Below the pieces are notes generated by a model. It was not told the DNA's origin. It was given only the letters and a program-made list of their open reading frames with translations, and did not search any database. From Bathymodiolus japonicus methanotrophic gill symbiont (GTDB taxonomy: Bacteria; Pseudomonadota; Gammaproteobacteria; Methylococcales; Methylomonadaceae): DNA of 54,814 bases. Within the stretch, counting starts at the first letter, position 1. Each line of letters begins with the position of its first letter. Below are positions 5,459 to 12,900 of the stretch, piece after piece. The DNA lies in NCBI RefSeq assembly GCF_019721995.1, contig NZ_BLYC01000024.1, positions 1-54,814 on the forward strand. Reading direction: 5' to 3'. Both the position numbers and the translations under genes were made by a program.

Positions 5459-5499
5459 AATTTTAGGCAAAAAAAAAATAAATTTTAGGCAAAAAAAAA
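5459..5499. repeat. Tandem AATTTTAGGC-plus-A-tract repeat
   Basis: AATTTTAGGC followed by ten A residues (5459-5478) is repeated at 5481-5499 with nine A residues. It lies just past the 3' end of the minus-strand replication operon. Read on the minus strand it gives T-runs preceded by weak pairing (AAAAACG/CGTTTTT), which may help termination. Confidence 0.65.
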
Positions 5500-5552
5500 C
5501 GCCAAACCAGAAATGAATGACGTTTTTACGATAAAGCTAATTACTAACGCAT

Positions 5553-6902
5553 TTAGAATTTATTATACACATCTCTAATCGGCGGCATCAAGTACTGCCT
5601 TTTTACTTTTTTCACAGATAATTTTTTAAGTGATTTACCTATTTTTATTTTATTTGTGTGAGTGTCTTTAAGTGATAATTTATATAATACCTCACTTGTT
5701 GTCATTCTAACTTCTCTACTGCTTTCAAAATTAAACAGATCGAGCAATGACTCTTCAATGGTGTTGTCTTCATGTTTCTGTAGTGAGTTATTCTGAATTT
5801 TCTCTTCTTCATCAGTAAGCCACCACTGTTCACCATTGATATATCTTTCCCAAGCATAAGCCCACAAGTCATTAACATCGAATTTATTTTTAGCCATGAC
5901 ATCCAGTGAGCCAATGACATTAACTGGTAAGTAACGCCTGTTACCTGTTAAATCTCTTAAATACTTCTCTTCATTAACAGTTGCGAAGCAAGAGATATGG
6001 CGTTTAATTGCTATTGGCTTACGTGCGAACGGCAGCCGGATAATGTCTTCTGTATTGGATAGAAAGGCTTTAAGTGCTGATATATCACTGCGCCTGAATG
6101 TAGAATCAAGCTCACCAAGCTCAGGAATCCAGCAGCAAAGTGTTTTGAGCATTGAGTCCTTATCTTTGACATCCAACAGTATCCCTTCTTTTGTATATTT
6201 ATGCAGTGATTTAGGAATCAAATACTTTATGAATGATGATTTCTTGTATCCTTGTTTTCCGCAAAAAACTAGCACTGATTCATATTTAGAGATAGCTACC
6301 TCATTGGGTGAGTTTCTTCCCATGTCTGCTGCTGCACAGCACTGTATAAGCCATCTATCAAGGGCTATCTCTACCCATTCCTTGTTATCAACCGGCAACA
6401 AGTCCACAAGTTCTTTTACAGGGTTTGCTTGAGAAGTTCTCTTTGTGTGATTTAGCCAATAGGATACTGGATTAATAACATATTTCTCTGAGATAGTATC
6501 AAGCTGGTCATCCACTACTGATTTGTTTAGGCCATGTTCCACGCATTTATTCTTCATGTATGCGATCAGTGTATTGGCTTCATTGCCTGGTAGTGATTTA
6601 ATACCCCTAACACTTGATCTAAGCAAGATTTCATCATAATCCACGAATACATTAAAGTGCCCCATCAAGATCTCAAGGTTATCAATCGTTGGCATAGGAA
6701 TCTCAACAACTTTGCCTTTAGTTTCTTTAGTTATTGTTTGTTTCCAAGGTATTTCATTTTTGGCATCAATTTCCTTTGATTGAGTTTCTAGGTTTTTTGG
6801 AACTACAGTCAATTTTTTATGTTCACCATACAGGTTATCCATTGTTTCTTCCGCAGAAGCTCCACTAAAAAAGCTATCGATTTCTTTTTCTTGTTTTCTC
6901 AT
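5553..6902 (-). CDS. VirE-type (virulence-associated E) primase/helicase domain protein
   Basis: 449 residues. The C-terminal two-thirds matches the phage and plasmid VirE ATPase family. It has a P-loop GKQGYKKSS (about 215-223), a Walker B-like WIPELGELD (258-266), the segment FRRSDISALKAFLSN (269-283), RLPFARKPIAIKR (289-301), the sensor-like FATVN (306-310) and DLTGNRRYLPV (317-327). These proteins act as replicative helicases, often with a primase. The usual P-loop is GxxGxGKS; here Lys220 replaces the Gly before the catalytic Lys, which is odd. The N-terminal 200 residues show no clear domain. Its start overlaps the end of the zinc-finger gene by 4 bases. Likely initiates phage DNA replication. 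Confidence 0.85.
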   Translation of the reverse strand: MRKQEKEIDSFFSGASAEETMDNLYGEHKKLTVVPKNLETQSKEIDAKNEIPWKQTITKETKGKVVEIPMPTIDNLEILMGHFNVFVDYDEILLRSSVRGIKSLPGNEANTLIAYMKNKCVEHGLNKSVVDDQLDTISEKYVINPVSYWLNHTKRTSQANPVKELVDLLPVDNKEWVEIALDRWLIQCCAAADMGRNSPNEVAISKYESVLVFCGKQGYKKSSFIKYLIPKSLHKYTKEGILLDVKDKDSMLKTLCCWIPELGELDSTFRRSDISALKAFLSNTEDIIRLPFARKPIAIKRHISCFATVNEEKYLRDLTGNRRYLPVNVIGSLDVMAKNKFDVNDLWAYAWERYINGEQWWLTDEEEKIQNNSLQKHEDNTIEESLLDLFNFESSREVRMTTSEVLYKLSLKDTHTNKIKIGKSLKKLSVKKVKRQYLMPPIRDVYNKF

Positions 6903-7357
6903 ATCTCGCCCTTATTATTAATAAAGTGATATGAAGAGTTCTGGACGACTTTAAGGGCTTTAATTATTCTATCCTTATCCTTGTCCACATCATCTCTGTT
7001 TCCACGCTCACAAGCTGTTAGCCACTGCATAAGGATAAGGATTTCGAAGTGCATTATCTCTTTGAATTCTTTATCTTTTTTAATGGCAATGTACTTATCA
7101 ATTTCTTTCCTATCAAAAGGTTTATGATAAATATCTTTAATACTTAGTCCTACAGCTTCAAGTATATCTTTTGGGTCACAACCGGCAGTCTTACAATCCA
7201 TGAGGACTCTATTCTCGCCATCGGCAATATACAGTTTTTTGCTATCACTGCCATGATATGGACATTTGCAATAGCAACCGTTGGCATTGTAATTGACATT
7301 CTCTCCGTTATGAATTTCTATCGCTTGTATTATGTTTCTGAAAGATAAAGATTTCAT
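6899..7357 (-). CDS. CHC2-type primase zinc-binding protein
   Basis: 152 residues. Residues 24-75 carry a primase-like zinc ribbon with metal ligands in CPYH (Cys32, His35), Cys55 and Cys60, followed by a helical region typical of CHC2 modules (DPKDILEAVGLS). The catalytic TOPRIM domain of a full primase is absent, so this is a stand-alone zinc module that probably cooperates with the overlapping VirE helicase downstream (ATGA coupling at 6899-6902). The C-terminal 75 residues are helical and charged. The stop of the HTH gene at 7357 also touches this start, so three genes are translated as a block. Confidence 0.8.
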   Translation of the reverse strand: MKSLSFRNIIQAIEIHNGENVNYNANGCYCKCPYHGSDSKKLYIADGENRVLMDCKTAGCDPKDILEAVGLSIKDIYHKPFDRKEIDKYIAIKKDKEFKEIMHFEILILMQWLTACERGNRDDVDKDKDRIIKALKVVQNSSYHFINNKGEI

Positions 7358-7575
7358 TATTTATCCCCAATAGATTCGTTAATTCGTTCAATTTCTCTTA
7401 TCGTATAATCTGATAATATCTTGACCGTATTTAGGCTAAAAGAATCTGATTCTGTATGGAGTATATTCCTGATAGTTTGTTTGGATAATTTTAGCTCCCC
7501 TATGCCATCATAAATTTTATTAACGTGGTGATTTTTCAGTGCTTCTTTAATTTCTGTTCTAGTTAAGCTAATCAT
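7357..7575 (-). CDS. Small HTH-like DNA-binding protein
   Basis: 72 residues. LSKQTIRNILHTESDSFSLN (about 30-49) has the spacing of a helix-turn-helix recognition helix seen in Cro/CI-like and phage transcription proteins, followed by TVKILSDYTIREIERIN. The gene overlaps the helicase gene stop by 8 bases and the zinc-finger gene start by 1 base. It may regulate the replication operon or help load the helicase; the family assignment rests on a short motif only. Confidence 0.6.
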   Translation of the reverse strand: MISLTRTEIKEALKNHHVNKIYDGIGELKLSKQTIRNILHTESDSFSLNTVKILSDYTIREIERINESIGDK

Positions 7576-8911
7576 TTGTATACCTCAATCCCTCAATAAG
7601 TTTTTTTTGTGTCATGTCTTTGGTGTTGAGTGCTTTCATAACGCGATCATCTAGTTTGCCTTTAGCGACAATATGAATGATACGCACGCAGTTTTTTTGC
7701 CCTTGTCTATGTAATCTAGCGTTAAACTGCTGATAAAGCTCTAAAGACCAGTTAAGCCCGAACCACACGACTATATTTCCGCCGTGCTGTAGATTTAATC
7801 CATGTCCTGCACTTGCTGGGTGCGCCAACAGCATCTTTATCTTTCCTTTGTTCCATTGTTCTACTTCTTTTCCAGAAGCAGATATTTTAACGGCATCCGG
7901 AAACGCTTCTACTAATCTGCTTAGATCGCTCTTGAAGCTATAGGCGACTAGAATATTTTCTGTGGGGTTATCTTGTACAATATCTTTTAAACAACTTATT
8001 TTTTCGTCATGCAATTCATGTATATTTTGTTTTTCGTCATATATAGCACCATTGCAGAACTGTAGTAGTTTATTTGCTAGGACACCGGCATGAAGAGCCA
8101 TAATGGGGTCTTCTTTATCCTGTATAGCTAGTATGAATTTTTTTTCAAAAGTTTTGTATTGTTTGCTTAATACGGTTGATAGTTCAACATATCTAGTAAT
8201 ATCAATACTTTCAGGCAGTTGCAGATAATCTTCTGCCGTCATAGTGATACAAATATCTGATATAAGATCATTTATTTGGCCAGATGAATAGTCTTTAAGT
8301 GTATATTCATGTATTTTGTATTGATTGAAAAAGCGATTGCGAAAGTATGTAATCTTCTTACCAAGTCTTTTACCCTCGTCTAAAAGAAATATCTGACTCC
8401 ACAAGTCCATAAATCCGTTAGGTGATGGTGTACCGCTTAGTAATAAAACACTTGAGAATCGTCCGGATACTTTCTTGAGGTCTTTAAAGCGTTTCGAACT
8501 TGGGTTTTTAAAGCTCGTACTTTCATCTATGATGCACATGTCCCACTTCCACGATTTTTGGAAGTTAGAGCATAGCCACGATACATTTTCTCTATTTATA
8601 ACGTAAATATCAGCTTTATCATTCAACTGGTTTATTCTGTTTTGTGCATTTCCAGTGCAAATATTAACTTTAAGATGTTTTAAGTGTTCCCACTCCATCG
8701 CTTGTTGCTTCCATACAGTGTTAGCAACTCTAAGGGGTGCTATAATAAGAACTCTTGTGACGAACATATCGTCCATAAAATCGGATGCTATTGTAAGTGA
8801 TATTGAAGTTTTACCTAGACCCATTCCCAAGAATAGCCCACACTTGGGTACTTTATTGGCAAACTCTATAGCATTTACCTGATATTCATGCAGCTGTTTT
8901 CTCTCTATCAT
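7568..8911 (-). CDS. SNF2-family DEAD-like helicase
   Basis: 447 residues from ATG 8911, chosen because GAGG lies 7 bases upstream; a TTG start further out (8998) has no ribosome site and overlaps another small gene. Motifs appear in order: Q-motif-like HEYQVNAIEFA (8-18), Walker A GMGLGKT (29-35), Walker B DEST (129-132), SGTP (159-162), and at the C-terminus SAGHGLNLQ and the arginine-finger region YQQFNARLHRQGQ. This matches short phage SNF2 helicases that sit beside VRR-NUC and primase genes. Likely remodels DNA or protein-DNA complexes during replication or recombination. Confidence 0.88.
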   Translation of the reverse strand: MIERKQLHEYQVNAIEFANKVPKCGLFLGMGLGKTSISLTIASDFMDDMFVTRVLIIAPLRVANTVWKQQAMEWEHLKHLKVNICTGNAQNRINQLNDKADIYVINRENVSWLCSNFQKSWKWDMCIIDESTSFKNPSSKRFKDLKKVSGRFSSVLLLSGTPSPNGFMDLWSQIFLLDEGKRLGKKITYFRNRFFNQYKIHEYTLKDYSSGQINDLISDICITMTAEDYLQLPESIDITRYVELSTVLSKQYKTFEKKFILAIQDKEDPIMALHAGVLANKLLQFCNGAIYDEKQNIHELHDEKISCLKDIVQDNPTENILVAYSFKSDLSRLVEAFPDAVKISASGKEVEQWNKGKIKMLLAHPASAGHGLNLQHGGNIVVWFGLNWSLELYQQFNARLHRQGQKNCVRIIHIVAKGKLDDRVMKALNTKDMTQKKLIEGLRYTND

Positions 8912-8958
8912 TTGATTACCTCGATAATGACATCCTTGTCTATTTTTAGTTTTGTTTT

Positions 8959-9105
8959 TTAGTACAGCAAGTAAGAAAGATTTGTTAAAAGGTGGCAAAG
9001 CACAAATAAGACACTAATAGGTATAACAAATAGATAAACTAATATATTTATTAAGACTATTGATGCGAAAGTAAAAAAAATCAAATAAGCTATTAGTTTT
9101 TTCAT
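8959..9105 (-). CDS. Small hydrophobic membrane peptide
   Basis: 48 residues from ATG 9105, beginning MKKLIAYLIFFTFASIVL and continuing hydrophobic almost to the end (YLFVIPISVLFVL), so probably two closely spaced membrane helices or one long one. A GGTGA ribosome site lies 5 bases upstream. It fits the gap between the nuclease and helicase genes and is on the operon strand. Holin-like size and hydrophobicity are noted, but there is no other evidence for lysis. Confidence 0.55.
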   Translation of the reverse strand: MKKLIAYLIFFTFASIVLINILVYLFVIPISVLFVLCHLLTNLSYLLY

Positions 9106-9110
9106 TACAT

Positions 9111-9680
9111 TCACCACTTAAATTCATCTTCTATTTCATTGAACAATGCCATTCCATATTCAATGCTTGATACAACCTTTACAAAGATTCCAGACTTTTT
9201 AAGTTTTTTAATCTGAAATTTCTGTACTTCGCTTAATTTACCTTCTTTTGACTTGAACTCAACAAGTATGGTTTTTCCATCTTTGAAGAATATTCTATCT
9301 GGAACACCATTATTTCCTGGTGATGTAAATTTAAAAGAAATCCATCCTTTTGATTCTGCAAAAGAGCATATTTTTGTTTCTATTTTAGCTTCTGAGTATT
9401 TCATTATATTTTTGGTTATATTATATTTCTTAATCCATAAGTCTGATTGTTTCATATCTTTATCACAACCAACACCATATTCATACATGATTCCTAGGAC
9501 TCGCATAGACTCGAAATCACTTAATTTAGCTGAATTATGCACATAGAAGAATTCATTAATTTCATCTCCTGTGTCTCTATAGTATTCAGCTAGTTCATTA
9601 CTTGACATTACACCGCCGTTGATAGCATCCAAATGTAATTCTTTCAGTTCTGGCGAGTTATACGCATCGCAATATTTCAT
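9111..9680 (-). CDS. VRR-NUC nuclease with N-terminal Sel1-like repeat
   Basis: 189 residues from the ATG at 9680 (AGGAT 7 bases upstream; the longer start at 9704 has its AGG directly abutting). The C-terminal half is a VRR-NUC (PD-(D/E)XK) fold: acidic residue in SEAKIETKI (about 96-104), GVPDRIFF with Asp128, and ILVEFKSKEG with Glu141 and Lys143, then LSEVQ. The N-terminal half contains one Sel1-like motif (about 58-84: MRVLGIMYEYGVGCDKDM then WIKK), a helical protein-binding repeat that is not usual in phage VRR-NUC proteins. Probably cleaves branched or junction DNA, perhaps with the SNF2 helicase encoded next. Confidence 0.83.
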   Translation of the reverse strand: MKYCDAYNSPELKELHLDAINGGVMSSNELAEYYRDTGDEINEFFYVHNSAKLSDFESMRVLGIMYEYGVGCDKDMKQSDLWIKKYNITKNIMKYSEAKIETKICSFAESKGWISFKFTSPGNNGVPDRIFFKDGKTILVEFKSKEGKLSEVQKFQIKKLKKSGIFVKVVSSIEYGMALFNEIEDEFKW

Positions 9681-9724
9681 TTTATTATCCTTAGTTATGG
9701 ACATCCTTGTCCGTTATTGTTTAT

Positions 9725-10270
9725 TTAGAATGTTACTTCGTCATCTGATATGTCATCATCTGATAGGTCATCAAACTCACAATTAACAACACCACCCTCA
9801 AGTGACTCTCCATCTTTAGAGAACTGTACACCGTGTATATTTGCAAGTATTTGTCTACCACCTCGTTCGTGATTGCTAAACCATAAACTTATATGCGCAT
9901 TAACATAGCAACCTGAGTATATAACTTCATCACTCTCTATTAGCGGTGTTCTGTCTCTGTTTACTACATGTGGCCTGCGTCTGTTTTTTGTTTTGACCAC
10001 CCACATTCCATCATTTTCGTCACCGTCCTTATTATCTCCATTTTTTAAGAAGCAATGTTGTTCATCTACTATCCTATTTTTAATTACTCCATTGTTATCT
10101 TCCTTGCATTGCTCTATAGCTTGATCAAGCATAGCTTTAGTTGCTATATCGTTCTTATCAAAAAGTAATGTGCATTGGTAGTCACCAATCTCACCATTTT
10201 TATCCACATATTTTTGGAATAGGAAAGGGTATGATAGTCTTACGTTTTTTAATTTAATTATTTTTGTCAT
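9725..10270 (-). CDS. DUF2815-family phage ssDNA-binding protein
   Basis: 181 residues. N-terminus MTKIIKLKNVRLSYPFLF, the central YQCTLLFDKND, the IYSGCYVNAHISLWFS strand and a C-terminus of GVQFSKDGESLEGG followed by an acidic tail (DDLSDDDISDDEVTF) match the DUF2815 family, considered OB-fold ssDNA-binding proteins of phages. An acidic tail is typical of SSBs and mediates protein contacts. It lies immediately downstream of the DUF2800 gene (1-base gap), the arrangement seen in many phages. Expected to coat single strands during replication. Confidence 0.85.
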   Translation of the reverse strand: MTKIIKLKNVRLSYPFLFQKYVDKNGEIGDYQCTLLFDKNDIATKAMLDQAIEQCKEDNNGVIKNRIVDEQHCFLKNGDNKDGDENDGMWVVKTKNRRRPHVVNRDRTPLIESDEVIYSGCYVNAHISLWFSNHERGGRQILANIHGVQFSKDGESLEGGVVNCEFDDLSDDDISDDEVTF

Positions 10271-10271
10271 G

Positions 10272-10976
10272 TTATTTTTCCTCTGTTAAGTCATCAAAGC
10301 CAGAAGCCATTGCATCTGGTCGTTTGTCATTTTCTGGTGCTAGTGTTAATGCACCTTGTGGTTTATAAGTTATTGTATCTACTAATTCTTTACCGATTAT
10401 CTTTTCTGCATCAACCAGTCCTATTATTTTCTTTGTATAGGCATCATCACCCATTAATTCTATGAGTTTATCCATAGCATCAGTTGACCATGATCTTCTT
10501 GTTGTACCTTCAACAAGTTTATAACCTTTTAGCTCACCTCCGTTTTCAATTCTGTTTTTCATTGATTTTTCAAGACTCGATATAAAAAGTCTTGAGAGTT
10601 TTCTATTATCGAGTATTTCTTTTATACGTTCATCGCTTATTTTTCCGACATCCATTCCTATTTCTTTTATTTCTCCTATAGACATCAATTCAGGGCATAT
10701 TGATTTAGCTTTACACCACTGGCATTGTTTATTTCCAGGTATTCTTTTTGCAGTTTCATCAAGTGCTTGTTCTGCTTTTAACTTCACAAGTTCGCCAAAC
10801 TCTTTGATTTCATCAACGCTTATTTTAAATGTTGAATTATTATCAATTCTTGGCTGGCAGATATGAAGAACAAATCTATCAATAGCCCAACTGTAGTCTG
10901 CTGATTGTAGTACACCCAGAGCATAAAGCATTAGTTGCTTATTGTTTTTCTGCATGAACAGGTATACCAACACCAT
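10272..10976 (-). CDS. DUF2800 protein, C-terminal part (split by frameshift)
   Basis: 234 residues open. From NNKQLMLYALG onward this is the C-terminal part of a DUF2800 protein, including the Cys cluster CQWCKAKSIC that may hold an Fe-S centre as in RecB-like nucleases. Its first residues (MVLVYLFMQK) are out-of-frame artefact. The N-terminal part is in the 10939-11361 frame. One extra A in a run of five A at about 10952 separates them, and dropping it restores HAENNKQLMLYALG, the expected family sequence. DUF2800 proteins are thought to be RecB-like exonuclease components that work with DUF2815. Confidence 0.8.
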   Translation of the reverse strand: MVLVYLFMQKNNKQLMLYALGVLQSADYSWAIDRFVLHICQPRIDNNSTFKISVDEIKEFGELVKLKAEQALDETAKRIPGNKQCQWCKAKSICPELMSIGEIKEIGMDVGKISDERIKEILDNRKLSRLFISSLEKSMKNRIENGGELKGYKLVEGTTRRSWSTDAMDKLIELMGDDAYTKKIIGLVDAEKIIGKELVDTITYKPQGALTLAPENDKRPDAMASGFDDLTEEK

Positions 10977-11361
10977 ATTTAAGGTCTATTACATGGCATA
11001 TTCCTGTACCGTAACACATTGAGACAGCATCTACCGTTCCGAACCCATCTGGCGCATAATCATCAAAATAAACCCTTGATTCAATTTGGAGTACACCTTG
11101 ATAAGTAAATGTAGAGTTTACATAGTCTACGTATTTTTGGACATATTCAGCCATTTCAAGAGTTATCTCTTGTCCGTCAAGCTCTGCATACTGGTAAGCA
11201 GGAACGCAGCTATTAAGTGATACCTCAGCCAATAGATGCGCTAATGTACCTTCACTTGCAACATCACTATATTCTTCTTCTATGTCTTTTTCTGCTGTGA
11301 TAGAGCCAGGGCAGTTAAACCATTTCTCAGCACCTGAGGCTGATAATATTGCATGTTCCAT
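10939..11361 (-). CDS. DUF2800 protein, N-terminal part (split by frameshift)
   Basis: 140 residues. MEHAILSASGAEKWFNCPGS, ASEGTLAHLLAE, PDGFGTVDAV and HVIDLKYGVG are characteristic of the DUF2800 N-terminus. FGTVDAV plus DLKYG probably supply the metal-binding and catalytic residues of a PD-(D/E)XK nuclease. It ends at HAEKQ because of a single-base indel and continues in the 10272-10976 frame; the intact protein would be about 362 residues. It starts 1 base from the end of the 11363 gene, so they are translated together. Confidence 0.8.
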   Translation of the reverse strand: MEHAILSASGAEKWFNCPGSITAEKDIEEEYSDVASEGTLAHLLAEVSLNSCVPAYQYAELDGQEITLEMAEYVQKYVDYVNSTFTYQGVLQIESRVYFDDYAPDGFGTVDAVSMCYGTGICHVIDLKYGVGIPVHAEKQ

Positions 11362-11362
11362 A

Positions 11363-11755
11363 TCAATCTCCCCTATTTACTAATTTTTCCAAGCTTTTTT
11401 CAAAAGACTCAATCTGGTCATGAGTTGTAAAGTCATCAATTCTTGATAAATTCATATTAGTAAGAATTGACTTAACAGCATCATTTGTTGTTCTTGAATT
11501 CCTTACATAGTCAACAGCAATCTTCTTAACTTCTGCTGCACGTTCTTTAACGGTTGGTAGTTTTTTTGCAGGTTCTAGTTGATCGTCTAGGGCTACTGAT
11601 GGTGCTGCTTCTGTGTACTGTACTGCTTCTGCTAGTGTTATTGCATGTTCTTCTCTTTGTTGTTCTTTTTGTTGTTTTGTTTCTATAATCATAAGGTCAA
11701 CAAGGTCTTCAATTGAAGAAGCTAGTCTATTGATTGATGTTTCTAAAGTATTCAT
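11363..11755 (-). CDS. Unknown protein, first gene of the replication operon
   Basis: 130 residues. N-terminal coiled coil (MNTLETSINRLASSIEDLVD...KQQKEQQREEHA, residues 1-40), a Pro/Ala-rich linker, then a helical C-terminal domain (TVKERAAEVKKIAVDYVRNS...FTTHDQIESFEKSLEKL). Small proteins of this kind often precede the DUF2800/DUF2815 pair, and the C-terminal region could be a nucleic-acid or partner-binding helical domain. AGGAA lies upstream of the ATG and the promoter at 11802-11829 is 47 bases away. Confidence 0.7.
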   Translation of the reverse strand: MNTLETSINRLASSIEDLVDLMIIETKQQKEQQREEHAITLAEAVQYTEAAPSVALDDQLEPAKKLPTVKERAAEVKKIAVDYVRNSRTTNDAVKSILTNMNLSRIDDFTTHDQIESFEKSLEKLVNRGD

Positions 11756-11801
11756 TTTATTTCCTATTTAGTTGTTTAAGTTAATTATTTAACTTGTGGC
11801 T

Positions 11802-11829
11802 AGTATACACCTTATTTTCGTATAGTCAA
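11802..11829 (-). promoter_or_regulatory. Sigma70-like promoter of the replication operon
   Basis: Read on the minus strand: TTGACT (11829-11824), a 16-base spacer, TATACT (11807-11802). Expected start about 11795, 40 bases before the first gene. It shares the short divergent region with the extended -10 promoter of the + strand gene at 11898. Confidence 0.8.
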
Positions 11830-11865
11830 AACTTTTTTTATAGAAAAAGATGATGTTGTTAAAGC

Positions 11866-11875
11866 TTGGTATAAT
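11866..11875 (+). promoter_or_regulatory. Extended -10 promoter for the gene at 11898
   Basis: TTGGTATAAT contains a perfect TATAAT with an upstream TGn, the extended -10 form that can work without a good -35 box; no good -35 is present. Expected start near 11882, giving a very short leader before AGGGGG and ATG 11898. Confidence 0.55.
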
Positions 11876-11897
11876 TACACTATATATAGGGGGTATC

Positions 11898-12386
11898 ATG
11901 ACAAAAGAAGAATTAGCTGATTTTTGCATAAAAGTAGATGGTATGAGCCATTTAGACCAACGTAAGATAGTCGCACTGGTGGACATGTGGGATGATCTAA
12001 AAGACCACATGCACGATGAACTGCATGAGATGAACATCAAGGCATCTAATGAAGACTGGATGGCAGACTTATCAGAGAATTGGAAGAAAGGCGGTAAATA
12101 TGGGCTTGATAGAGATTTTTTAAAGGTCGGTGATATTGCAAATTCTCTATTGTTACTTAAAGTTGATTTATGCAGGGTATACGATATTCCTTGTCGTGCA
12201 TACTTGGGGCGTAACTTAACCGGACACCCTGAATTCATGAAAATACATGCTCAGGTGTTCGGTGGCAACGTGCATGTCCTGTACATACCTCGTAAGCTGT
12301 ATCATGATAACAATTTTGCATGGATGATGAAGACAGACATGTACCGGTTATACTGCAAGCAGGAGCAGGATAGTGCTATAATATAG
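11898..12386 (+). CDS. Phage protein of unknown function, divergent from the replication operon
   Basis: 162 residues from ATG 11898 (MTKEELADFCIKVDGMSH...), chosen over the longer frame because AGGGGG sits 5 bases upstream and the extra residues fall in the promoter. The N-terminus resembles short helical HTH-like folds (EELADFCIKVDGMSHLDQRK). The rest contains VHVLYIPRKLYH and a Trp/Met-rich end. Its divergent position opposite the replication operon is where phages often keep a regulator, so a regulatory role is possible. No family is recognised with confidence. Confidence 0.65.
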   Translation: MTKEELADFCIKVDGMSHLDQRKIVALVDMWDDLKDHMHDELHEMNIKASNEDWMADLSENWKKGGKYGLDRDFLKVGDIANSLLLLKVDLCRVYDIPCRAYLGRNLTGHPEFMKIHAQVFGGNVHVLYIPRKLYHDNNFAWMMKTDMYRLYCKQEQDSAII

Positions 12387-12409
12387 TCTCCATAAAAATA
12401 GGAAAAAAC

Positions 12410-12742
12410 ATGAATTACTCAATAGTATTATTAAGAAAAGAACAGGAATGTTATAGTGTCTCAAAAAAACTTTTTAAAGAACTAAAAAAATTCAAAGAAA
12501 AAAAAGATGGGTTGATTATAAACAATGAGTTCTTAGAGCCGACTGATGTATTAAATCAAGCAAACGCATTCCTAGAAGCAGCAGAACTATATCATAAAGC
12601 AGCAGAGGAATGTAGAAAAGCAGAACTTTTACATCAACAATCTAATCATAGATTAGATCGATTTAAGGAACACAAATACTGGAATCAAGTGTTGCATGAG
12701 TCAAAATACGAAAAGAAATACACAATGGAAATGATTAGTTGA
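12410..12742 (+). CDS. Small helical protein of unknown function
   Basis: 110 residues, very Lys/Glu-rich and predicted helical throughout. LFKELKKFKEKKDG, then an Ala/Glu stretch (NAFLEAAELYHKAAEECRKA) and LLHQQSNHRLDRFKEHKYW suggest an antiparallel coiled-coil hairpin. ATAGGAAAAAAC supplies the ribosome site. It follows the 11898 gene by 23 bases and is probably co-transcribed. The -35 box of the promoter at 12739 overlaps its stop codon. Confidence 0.65.
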   Translation: MNYSIVLLRKEQECYSVSKKLFKELKKFKEKKDGLIINNEFLEPTDVLNQANAFLEAAELYHKAAEECRKAELLHQQSNHRLDRFKEHKYWNQVLHESKYEKKYTMEMIS

Positions 12743-12767
12743 CAAATTAAAACATTATGTATACAAT
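12739..12767 (+). promoter_or_regulatory. Strong consensus promoter
   Basis: TTGACA (12739-12744), a 17-base spacer and TACAAT (12762-12767). Expected start about 12774. No gene follows on this strand, only the two terminator hairpins at 12823-12947, so it should make one or two short untranslated RNAs. Confidence 0.75.
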
Positions 12768-12773
12768 GTACTC

Positions 12774-12877
12774 AAGTTAATTTTTTTCTATTTTATTAGC
12801 TTACCTCATCGGGCATTGTTTTACCCACGCCAGAATGGATTATCCTATCAGTTTAGTCTATCTGGTGTGGGTTTTTT
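12774..12877 (+). ncRNA. Putative small RNA ending in a Rho-independent terminator
   Basis: Between a near-consensus promoter (12739-12767) and a strong hairpin terminator, with no ORF that has a ribosome site. Length would be about 100 nt. The terminator stem is ACCCACGCCAGA (12823-12834) with TCTGGTGTGGGT (12861-12872, one G-U), a 26-base loop and six T. Read-through would extend to the second terminator at 12947. Confidence 0.5.
12823..12877 (+). terminator. Terminator hairpin 1
   Basis: Twelve-base-pair stem 12823-12834 with 12861-12872, followed by TTTTTT. The flanks (TGTTTTACCC...GGGTTTTTTATGC) are shared with hairpin 2, so the two are duplicates. Confidence 0.8.
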
Positions 12878-12900
12878 ATGCATAAACATGAAAATGTTTT

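Larger units (their letters stand above)
5008..5552. other. Repeat-rich non-coding region between convergent operons
   Basis: No supported gene. It holds a perfect inverted repeat GTACAGTGT/ACACTGTAC (5072-5080, 5086-5094) followed by TTTTT, and further GTACAGTG or GTACTGTG motifs near 5144, 5210, 5290 and 5345. There is also a hairpin CAAGCCA/TGGCTTG near 5176-5200, two related segments (AAGCCTTG...GTGGGCT) near 5102 and 5397, and an alternating A/T tract (about 5229-5272). Clustered motifs plus an A/T-rich melting tract beside the replication genes would fit an origin or regulator-binding region; this is inference. Confidence 0.55.
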
